From Gordonia sp. ABSL11-1 (lineage in GTDB: Bacteria; Actinomycetota; Actinomycetes; Mycobacteriales; Mycobacteriaceae), in the NCBI RefSeq assembly GCF_030315685.1, contig NZ_JASXSI010000001.1, positions 124,001 to 188,000 on the forward strand: 64,000 nucleotides of DNA, in the 5' to 3' direction. A program made the position numbers and the translations under genes. Position 1 is the first letter of the stretch, and every line of letters begins with the position of its first letter. Of the stretch, positions 58,851 to 64,000 are shown piece by piece. Under the pieces are notes generated by a model. That model was not told the DNA's origin, did not search any database, and saw only the letters and a program-made list of their open reading frames with translations.

Positions 58851-59618
58851 ATGACTCAGCCGCACCCGCCGGGGTGGTACCCCGATCCGCAACGCCGAGA
58901 GCTTCAGCGCTACTGGGACGGTGCGAGCTGGACCGATCAGACCGCTCCTCGAGGGACCACGCCGAAGGACCCTGACCTCACTCCCGCCGACCCCTCGGCG
59001 AAGAAGAAGGGCACGCGGCGTGCGCTCATCGTCGCCGGCGCATTCGCGGTCGTCGTGCTGGTAGTCGTTGCAGTCGGCGCGGTGCTCAACCAGCGCGACC
59101 AACGAGAGGCCGACGAAGCCGAGGCGAGTAAGGTTTCCGAGTCGATCCAGTTCTCGATCGAGCGCGAGTCGCGAGCGCGTGACGTCGCAGCGTCGGCAGC
59201 TGCCGCCTCGCAGGCCCGGGCCGCGTACGAGTCGCGCCGGCGGGCGACGATGCTCGACAAGTCCACCTACTCCGCCGTCAGTGCTCGTGAGTGGGCGCAG
59301 ATCGCGAAGGACCCTAGCAACGCCGCTGGCAAGCGCATCACAGTGTACGGACGGGTGACGCAGTTCGACTCGGGCACCGGGTCGACCGCGATGCGCGCAG
59401 ACGTCGGCGGCGAGCCCGCGGGCCCGTACGACTACGACACCAACACGATCGTCATCTCTGGTGAGCCGGGAGTCCTTGCTGACGTCGTGAAGGACGACAT
59501 GGTGACCATGTGGGTCGAGGTCGAGGGATCGATGACCTACGACACGACGATGGGCGGATCGACGACGGTGCCGAAGCTGTCGGCGTACATCGTCGAGGTG
59601 ACCGGCAGCGCGGGATAG
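58851..59618 (+). CDS. DUF2510-domain membrane protein
   Basis: 255 aa. N-terminal DUF2510 motif PPGWYPDPQRRELQRYWDGASWTD, a transmembrane helix (RALIVAGAFAVVVLVVVAVGAV), an alpha-helical coiled-coil-like stretch (READEAEASKVSES to ESRRRAT), and a C-terminal beta domain with an OB-fold look (GKRITVYGRVTQFDSG, VKDDMVTMWVEVEGS). Such proteins occur in actinobacterial phages and genomes. TAATCT six bases before ATG suggests a leaderless transcript. Function unknown. Confidence 0.8.
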   Translation: MTQPHPPGWYPDPQRRELQRYWDGASWTDQTAPRGTTPKDPDLTPADPSAKKKGTRRALIVAGAFAVVVLVVVAVGAVLNQRDQREADEAEASKVSESIQFSIERESRARDVAASAAAASQARAAYESRRRATMLDKSTYSAVSAREWAQIAKDPSNAAGKRITVYGRVTQFDSGTGSTAMRADVGGEPAGPYDYDTNTIVISGEPGVLADVVKDDMVTMWVEVEGSMTYDTTMGGSTTVPKLSAYIVEVTGSAG

Positions 59619-59639
59619 TCTCGCCGGTACCGTGTCTCG

Positions 59640-59867
59640 ATGACTGACCGCGACGTCCTGCGCGCGGCCGCTCGCGACATCCGGACGATGATGCGGCGAC
59701 AGCAGGCCGAGGCGTCGTACCTCGCGGGCTCGTGGGTGGCGCCGCCCGCCGAGCTGCTGGCGCTGGCCGTCGAGTGCGATGACGTCGTGTACAGCCAGAT
59801 CGTCGAAGCGCCCGACCTCGCCGACCGTCTGGCCGAGGTGCTCGGTGACGACTGGGAGCCGTCATGA
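59640..59867 (+). CDS. Small phage protein, unrecognised
   Basis: 75 aa, acidic and helical: MTDRDVLRAAARDIRTMMRRQQ, LALAVECDDVVYSQIVEAPDLADRLAEVLGDDW. No known domain. Follows the DUF2510 gene after 21 bp and likely belongs to its unit. Confidence 0.6.
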   Translation: MTDRDVLRAAARDIRTMMRRQQAEASYLAGSWVAPPAELLALAVECDDVVYSQIVEAPDLADRLAEVLGDDWEPS

Positions 59868-59936
59868 CGGCTCGGTGGTGCACAGCCACACTCCGGCGGC
59901 CACGACGATGACGAGCGCGAGGGCGTCGAGGATCAT
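59862..59936 (-). CDS. Possible 24-residue single-helix membrane peptide
   Basis: Short frame from ATG 59936 encoding MILDALALVIVVAAGVWLCT plus TEPS, a single hydrophobic helix. Its stop overlaps the end of the preceding plus-strand gene. No clear ribosome binding site; may be chance. Confidence 0.25.
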   Translation of the reverse strand: MILDALALVIVVAAGVWLCTTEPS

Positions 59937-60058
59937 GCAGTTTAGACGCTTCGCACGGCTCAACGGTTCCGGACAACAACAGGCATTAGTTGCAACTCCT
60001 GCACCGTGTCTAGACGTCACACTGAATCGTCAGCCCAAGGCTTGCGGATCGCATACAC

Positions 60059-60122
60059 TGGTGGACCGGACGGGACTTGCACCCGTCAGGAGGTGGACTC
60101 TCCTGGCTGACTTTTCCGGCCC
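60059..60122 (-). ncRNA. tRNA-like element without a D arm, ending in CCA
   Basis: Read on the minus strand: a 7-bp acceptor-like stem GGGCCGG with CCGGTCC (one G-T), then ten unpaired bases, a hairpin CAGGAG-AGTCCAC-CTCCTG (anticodon-arm-like), a hairpin ACGGG-TGCAAGT-CCCGT (T-arm-like), discriminator A and an encoded CCA. It is 64 nt, lacks a D arm and variable loop, and position 33 of the would-be anticodon loop is G rather than T. It could be a reduced tRNA (TCC anticodon would read Gly) or a tRNA mimic. Confidence 0.4.
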
Positions 60123-60127
60123 TGACG

Positions 60128-60171
60128 GCCCCCGCCGCTCCCATCACACTGCGGGCTCTGGCGGCGGGGGC
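60128..60171. terminator. Strong hairpin after the DUF5343 gene
   Basis: GCCCCCGCCGC and GCGGCGGGGGC form an 11-bp perfect stem with a 22-nt loop. On the minus strand it lies just past the DUF5343 stop, with the tRNA-like element beyond it. Confidence 0.65.
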
Positions 60172-60182
60172 TTACTCCCTCC

Positions 60183-60932
60183 TCATGGTGAAACCTCCTC
60201 CGAGTCATCGCTATCGGACCCCGGGGTCTCGTAGCCTTTCAGCTTGTCCACCAAGTCGATAACGAAGTTTCGGTCTTCAGTGGTCAAGGCGAAAAGGTTG
60301 ACATCTACAACAACGGATACTTTTCCACCCGATGCCAACGCCACGGTGTACGTGTCACCTTCGGATTGCGGCGTCCGCCCGCGGGCATCCTCGCCACCAC
60401 TGTCCTGATCTGACGGTGGCTTTCGGCGCGTGCTCGACTTGCGCGGTTTGGATGCTCCAGGAGCTCCCGAGCCCGATCGCGTACTCGGGAAGTGTGCACT
60501 GAGTTCAAGCCCCGCGGTGCGCGCGGCGTGGAGATAGAAGGTGATGCACTTTCGGCGAGTATCGGCGGAAGTGATACCCGGGTAGCTGGAAACGAACGTA
60601 TCCCGAAGGTCTTTCGAGGTGCCATGTCGTTCTGACACTGCCATTGGCTCCGAGTAGTACTCGCGCACCATCGTCGCGAGGAGCGCCTTTCGCTCCTCTT
60701 CTCCGCCTTCCGCAAGCTTCTGCAGTAGCGGCAGAACGTTGCTATTCGCGTCAATCAGACCGAAGGCTGTGAATGACGCGGTCAGATTGGCCTGGTCGGA
60801 ACCGGACTTCGAGCCCATCAAGGACCGATCGATCCGTGGTGGGAGCGGCTTCGATCCCAGTTCGTCAATGAAGTTCCAGAATGTTTGGAACGACATGTAG
60901 GGCGGCTTGAAACCCTCGTCCGCGGCGTCCAT
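60183..60932 (-). CDS. DUF5343 family protein
   Basis: 249 aa. N-terminal DUF5343-like domain (PPYMSFQTFWNFIDELGSKPL, PRIDRSLMGSKSGSDQ, ASFTAFGLIDANSNVLPLLQ, KLAEGGEEERKALLATMV, REYYSEPMAVS) of about 150 residues, a Ser/Pro/Lys-rich linker, then a small C-terminal beta/alpha domain (DTYTVALASGGKVSVVVDVN). DUF5343 proteins are uncharacterised and often found on mobile elements. GC content looks lower than neighbours. As a monocistronic prophage gene it is a candidate accessory (moron) gene, perhaps for phage exclusion. Confidence 0.75.
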   Translation of the reverse strand: MDAADEGFKPPYMSFQTFWNFIDELGSKPLPPRIDRSLMGSKSGSDQANLTASFTAFGLIDANSNVLPLLQKLAEGGEEERKALLATMVREYYSEPMAVSERHGTSKDLRDTFVSSYPGITSADTRRKCITFYLHAARTAGLELSAHFPSTRSGSGAPGASKPRKSSTRRKPPSDQDSGGEDARGRTPQSEGDTYTVALASGGKVSVVVDVNLFALTTEDRNFVIDLVDKLKGYETPGSDSDDSEEVSP

Positions 60933-61055
60933 CGGATGACCCCCTTACGGCAACCGTCTGGCGCCCTGCCACTTAGTCTGCCACAGCCTCTGCCATAACT
61001 CCAGCGGTTAGAGATAGTTCTTTCGTTTATCTATGGCACGGCGAAGAATTGCAGT

Positions 61056-61268
61056 ATGCGTATACAACGAGGAGACCTGGTAGAGGCTACGACCGCCAGT
61101 GGGGCAGCGGTTCGGATGAGGGCGCTCGGAGGTGTTGTCAATGGGCGCGATTTTCGAGTCGTATGGTTGTGCACCGAGGCGGAATGGGACCGTGTTCGAA
61201 CGTCAGACCAGGAAGCCGACGGTGTTCCGTGGCCTATCGAATCTGTTCGCGAGTTGGCTACTACGTAA
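61056..61268 (+). CDS. Small prophage protein, unrecognised
   Basis: 70 aa, beta-rich in appearance: MRIQRGDLVEATTASGAAVRM, RDFRVVWLCTEAEWDRVR, WPIESVRELATT. Divergent from DUF5343 across an AT-rich 120-bp promoter region; no ribosome binding site, so possibly leaderless. Followed by a 14-bp perfect terminator stem. Confidence 0.55.
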   Translation: MRIQRGDLVEATTASGAAVRMRALGGVVNGRDFRVVWLCTEAEWDRVRTSDQEADGVPWPIESVRELATT

Positions 61269-61285
61269 AGCAGGAGGCGCCAGGC

Positions 61286-61322
61286 GGCTGCCCGATCCGA
61301 GGCGCACACGGATCGGGCAGCC
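61286..61322 (+). terminator. Terminator in the prophage
   Basis: GGCTGCCCGATCCG and CGGATCGGGCAGCC pair over 14 bp without mismatch around a 9-nt loop, 17 bp past the small gene stop. Confidence 0.8.
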
Positions 61323-61708
61323 ATAACAACACGAGTCCCCTACCCCTCGGACCGGACTCAACGCGTGCCATGGTAAGGCGATCCTCACCCAAGTGAAAGG
61401 GTTCGGCGACGGAAGACGCCCCGCTCTGCGGGGTCGAGTGCAGAGGCGGGGCGCTCCACCCGCTCATCGCCGGGGAGCGAATCAGTGGGTAACTGTGACA
61501 ATAATCGTTGCCATAGTTGAGTGCCACTCATCAGTGAGATCTTTGCAACAGCAAGGGACTCTGGGCTTCTCGTGTCGATACACTCCGATTGGCTGCGGTC
61601 CCTTTGCTGGCTTCACCCGCAGTCAGGCCCCGGTCGGCTCCGTGCCGCCGGGGCCGCCCTGTATTAGCGGGCGGTTACCAACCAGGGGTCTGGGGTACGC
61701 AACGATCC
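61323..61708. other. Prophage intergenic segment with hairpins
   Basis: No supported gene. Contains a strong inverted repeat at 61417-61453 (CGCCCCGCTCTGC with GCAGAGGCGGGGCG, one bulged G) and a weaker one near 61648 (CCGCCC with GGGCGG). The rest shows no recognised feature. Confidence 0.5.
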
Positions 61709-61900
61709 ATGACGTCGAAATCGAGATTCGCGATCGCTTGCGGAGTGGTCGCTGTTGCTCTGACGTCAGCGTTCGCAATCGCACTGGCGTATGACAATGT
61801 CGGCAGCCCGATGACCGGCCTAGCGACCTTCATCTTCTGGGCGCTCCTGGCGGTGGCAGTGATTGCGCAGGTGTCCATGGCACGCGACTTAGATGTTTGA
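61709..61900 (+). CDS. Small two-helix membrane protein
   Basis: 63 aa with two hydrophobic helices: FAIACGVVAVALTSAFAIAL and LATFIFWALLAVAVIAQVSM, joined by a short loop (YDNVGSPMTG). Start ATG 61709 (frame open from 61589). Size and topology resemble class II holins, but it is on the opposite strand from the tail genes and no endolysin is adjacent, so this is only a resemblance. Confidence 0.55.
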   Translation: MTSKSRFAIACGVVAVALTSAFAIALAYDNVGSPMTGLATFIFWALLAVAVIAQVSMARDLDV

Positions 61901-61912
61901 CGGCGCTCGAGT

Positions 61913-63622
61913 TCACACCCACTCGACGAGTGAGTAGCCGTCGCCGCCGTCCTTGCCGACGAGTCCTGTCGTTGATCCGCGACGACCACCGGCGCCGCCG
62001 CCACCGCCGCCGTAATCGGCGCCCTCGGCGGCGTTGTTCGACGATCCCGATGTGATGCCGCTGCCGCCGCGGCCGCCTGCGCCGTTGAGTCCGGTCGGGG
62101 TGCCGCCGGATGCGTTGCCGCCCTGGCCGACGATCGCCGAGAAGGTACCGCCAGAGCCGACTGTCGATCCCGAACCGCCACCAGCTCCACCACCGTTGGT
62201 GTTGCTGCTGGCTGACACCGCGGTGGACGCGTTCGTGTTGGCGCCGGCGGTGCCGCTCGCTGTTGGAACGGTCTGCGAGGTGCCGGCGACCGATGGCGTG
62301 CCGGAGGCGCCACCCGACTTGCTGCTGGTCGATGTGTTGCCGTTCGTACCGTTTCCGCCGCCGCCAGCGGTCAGGGACACCGACCCGGACGTGAACGAGG
62401 TGGCGGCAGCGTTGGTGGTGCCGCGGGTGACGCTGTAGGTCGCTCCGAGTTCAGAGATCGGGATGAACACGCGACCGATGCGAGCGGCACCGCCTCCGCC
62501 TGCGCCGCCGGACACGGCCGAGCTCGACCCCGAGGTGCCGCCACCGTTGCCACCTTTGCCGCCGTGTCCGAGGAGGGTGACCCAACATCCGGATGCGCCG
62601 TCGGGGACGGGCTGGCTGACGACGTCCGTGTTGAGGACGTTGAACGGCGTGAAGTTGATCTCTCCAGTGACTGTGCCTGCGGGAGCGTCGGTCGTCGCGG
62701 TGCCGGGCTGCCCGGCGAGAGCGACGTTGCGGACTGCCTGCACCGTCCCGGCGGGCGCGCTCGAGCTGGCCGCGGCGACGACTCCGCCGACCGCCGCATT
62801 GCGGATTGTCGAAACCGCGCCGGCCGCCGCCTGGCCGGTCGCGGTCGAGACATGGCCACCGAGCAGCGCGTTGCGTATCGCGGCGATGATCCCGGCCGGA
62901 GCTTCGGCGGCCGCGGTGCTGGGTTGGCCAGTGACGACGACGTTGACCGAGAATTCGACGGCACCGGCGGGAGCGGTCGCGGTGGCGACGGCCGGGACGC
63001 CGCCGAGCATGACGTTGCGGATAGCCAGGATCGAGCCCGCCGGGGCCAGACCAGTCGCCGCTGCCGGTTGGCCGCCGAGCTGCGCGTTGCGCTCGGCTGC
63101 GACCGCACCAGAAGGTGCTCCCGCGGTCGCTGTCGCGACGAGCCCCGCGATGACAATGTTGCCCGACGCGGAGATCCCTCCCTGGCCCGCCGCGGCCTGT
63201 GCGCCCGCCGTCGGGAGCGCGACTGTGACGTTGCGGGTCGCCGAGATCGACCCGGGCACGGCGATGGCTGTCGCCGTCGCCGTCTGGCCGGGCACCTCTT
63301 CGTTGACCGAGATCGCACCCACCGGTGCCGCAGCGTTCGCGGCTGCGGGGGCACCTGCGACCGCCACCGAACGCGTGGTCGCCACGGACCCTGGCAGTGC
63401 CGCCGCGGTGGCGACCGCAAGCTCGCCGTCGATGACTGCGGCCGTCGCGGGGAGCGGACCACGGTCCTCGCCGGTGACATGCCGGATGCGCTCATCGTCG
63501 TCAACGACGGACCACCGGAGCTCGCCCGCGAGCCGGACCTGCCGGAGCTCGGCCAGGACCGACACGCGGTGTCGCTGAACGACCGGCCCCGCGACGCGCT
63601 GTTCAGCCGCCACAGCGGTCAA
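61913..63622 (-). CDS. Phage tail-fibre-like minor tail protein with 24-residue repeats and Gly-rich C-terminus
   Basis: About 569 aa. Residues 62-323 consist of eleven 24-residue repeats (typical units ALLGGHVSTATGQAAAGAVS and VMLGGVPAVATATAPAGAVE, ending in RN or VN). Then a short domain (FNVLNTDVVSQPVPDGASG, CWVTLLGHGGKGGNGG) and a glycine-rich end (GGGGGGAGGRRGSTTG) typical of actinophage minor tail proteins. Start: TTG 63622 overlapping the upstream stop (TTGA), with GGATGGAA upstream; GTG 63613 is possible. The Gly-rich region probably forms an extended trimeric tip that contacts the host. Confidence 0.82.
   Translation of the reverse strand: MTAVAAEQRVAGPVVQRHRVSVLAELRQVRLAGELRWSVVDDDERIRHVTGEDRGPLPATAAVIDGELAVATAAALPGSVATTRSVAVAGAPAAANAAAPVGAISVNEEVPGQTATATAIAVPGSISATRNVTVALPTAGAQAAAGQGGISASGNIVIAGLVATATAGAPSGAVAAERNAQLGGQPAAATGLAPAGSILAIRNVMLGGVPAVATATAPAGAVEFSVNVVVTGQPSTAAAEAPAGIIAAIRNALLGGHVSTATGQAAAGAVSTIRNAAVGGVVAAASSSAPAGTVQAVRNVALAGQPGTATTDAPAGTVTGEINFTPFNVLNTDVVSQPVPDGASGCWVTLLGHGGKGGNGGGTSGSSSAVSGGAGGGGAARIGRVFIPISELGATYSVTRGTTNAAATSFTSGSVSLTAGGGGNGTNGNTSTSSKSGGASGTPSVAGTSQTVPTASGTAGANTNASTAVSASSNTNGGGAGGGSGSTVGSGGTFSAIVGQGGNASGGTPTGLNGAGGRGGSGITSGSSNNAAEGADYGGGGGGAGGRRGSTTGLVGKDGGDGYSLVEWV
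62654..63439 (-). repeat. Eleven tandem 72-bp (24-residue) repeats in the tail-fibre gene
   Basis: Degenerate units: hydrophobic-x-L-GG-x-P-A-x-A-T-x-x-A-P-A-G-x-V-x-A-x-R-N. One copy is 22 residues. Conserved Gly, Pro and Asn positions suggest a beta-helical or beta-spiral shaft. Confidence 0.85.
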
Positions 63623-63906
63623 CGCTGTTCCATCCTCACTTCGATTGTGCGGTCGTCCTCGCGGCCCGCGCTCGTGGTGATGTGGTTGGTCACGAGGTAC
63701 GTACCGTCCTCAGTGCCGCCCGACAGCCACACGGTCGTCTGGGTATTGGTGAACGCCGGATCGTACGTCGTGAGGGCGGCGTCCGGACCGCTCACACTCC
63801 ACGTCGACGCGCTGATGCTGTCGCCGGGGCGAAGCCAGCTCGACCAATCGATGCCGTAGTCCAGCTTGGCGTTCGGGTCCTTGACGAATGTCGAGAACGA
63901 ATACAC
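63619..63906 (-). CDS. Phage tail/fibre-tail adaptor-like protein
   Basis: 95 aa, beta-rich: MYSFSTFVKDPNAKLDYGIDW, PGDSISASTWSVSGPDA, TQTTVWLSGGTEDGTYLVTNH, IEVRMEQR. It resembles small actinophage tail proteins with a beta-sandwich fold; assignment is tentative. ATG 63906, GGGAGG upstream. Its stop overlaps the fibre gene start. Confidence 0.6.
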   Translation of the reverse strand: MYSFSTFVKDPNAKLDYGIDWSSWLRPGDSISASTWSVSGPDAALTTYDPAFTNTQTTVWLSGGTEDGTYLVTNHITTSAGREDDRTIEVRMEQR

Positions 63907-63919
63907 AGGGCGCCTCCCG

Positions 63920-64000
63920 TCAGGCCGCAGTGATCGTGATGAGTCCCGAGCCGCTGATAGTGGCGGTGAAGTTGCCCGACGACGACACCTCGTCCTGGCC
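63920..64000 (-). CDS. C-terminal end of another phage tail gene (partial)
   Basis: The last 26 codons, ending NFTATISGSGLITITAA, enter from the right edge and stop at TGA 63920-63922, 14 bp before the next gene. Beta-rich; probably another tail protein of the same unit. Confidence 0.6.
   Translation of the reverse strand, partial: GQDEVSSSGNFTATISGSGLITITAA

Larger units (their letters stand above)
59868..60182. other. Gene-poor prophage segment with structured DNA
   Basis: No convincing gene on either strand apart from the doubtful 24-codon frame. It contains the tRNA-like element (60059-60122) and the strong hairpin at 60128-60171. Confidence 0.6.
58204..64000. mobile_element. Left end of a prophage integrated in comEC (runs past the window)
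   Basis: From the comEC junction rightward: lipoprotein (minus), DUF2510 membrane protein (plus), a small protein, a tRNA-like element, DUF5343 protein (minus), small proteins (plus), then a leftward tail module (fibre-like protein with Gly-rich end, a small adaptor-like protein, and a partial gene at the edge). No integrase, capsid or portal gene is visible in the portion shown; they would lie to the right. The tail genes run toward the attachment site. Confidence 0.85.

Noticed and set aside
61709..61900. Calling the small two-helix protein a holin
   Set aside because: No endolysin next to it and opposite orientation to the tail genes; topology alone is not enough.

Overview
The window is high-GC actinobacterial chromosome. 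From 2.3 to 48 kb most genes match, in order, the Mycobacterium tuberculosis stretch pfkA-gatB-lppZ-DoxX-ilvBNC-serA-leuB-FAH-gltX-leuCD-hupB-mutT1-ppk-fbiD-gpsA-thiL-ung-recG. From 49 to 58 kb they match a second block, proA-MoxR-VWA-nadD-rsfS-gpgP-octT-degV-comEA-comEC. The genus is inferred only from this order and from protein character: Gordonia or a close relative (Mycobacteriales) fits best.

Layout. 0.2-5.3 kb: a NarL-type two-component pair, pfkA and gatB. 5.3-6.6 kb: a secreted TNT-like toxin gene broken by two frameshifts, with a probable immunity gene behind it. 6.7-13.1 kb: lppZ-like lipoprotein, DoxX protein, ilvD, a frameshifted mgtE and a PH-domain protein. 13.2-16.9 kb: ilvBNC behind a leader-peptide attenuator. 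17.1-19.9 kb: a tightly overlapping four-gene cassette that looks like a type VII (ESX) substrate or toxin unit. 20-25 kb: serine protease, serA-leuB and a GntR/DUF1648 pair. 25-30 kb: MFS transporter, FAH, hydrolase, gltX, tRNA-Gln and tRNA-Glu. 30-35 kb: IclR regulator divergent from leuCD, then hupB and mutT1. 35-48 kb: ppk, fbiD, gpsA, thiL, carbonic-anhydrase-like protein, ung, rpmB, fakA and recG. 48-58 kb: secreted HNH nuclease, proA, MoxR/VWA, nadD-rsfS-gpgP-octT, degV, comEA and the 5' part of comEC.

At about 58.2 kb comEC is cut off inside its conserved HLVAVSG motif, and what follows is one end of a prophage: a lipoprotein, a DUF2510 membrane protein, a DUF5343 protein, small proteins, a tRNA-like element, and leftward tail genes that run off the right edge. 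The tail-fibre-like protein carries eleven 24-residue repeats and a glycine-rich C-terminus.

Themes: branched-chain amino acid synthesis (ilvD, ilvBNC, leuB, leuCD) with attenuation and an IclR-type regulator; transamidation-based Gln-tRNA synthesis (gatB, gltX, tRNA-Gln, tRNA-Glu together); methylglucose lipopolysaccharide precursor steps (gpgP, octT); fatty acid kinase parts (fakA and a DegV/FakB protein). The most unusual items are the TNT toxin with a triplicated 22-bp frameshifting repeat, the ESX-like cassette, the prophage in comEC, and the tRNA-like element.
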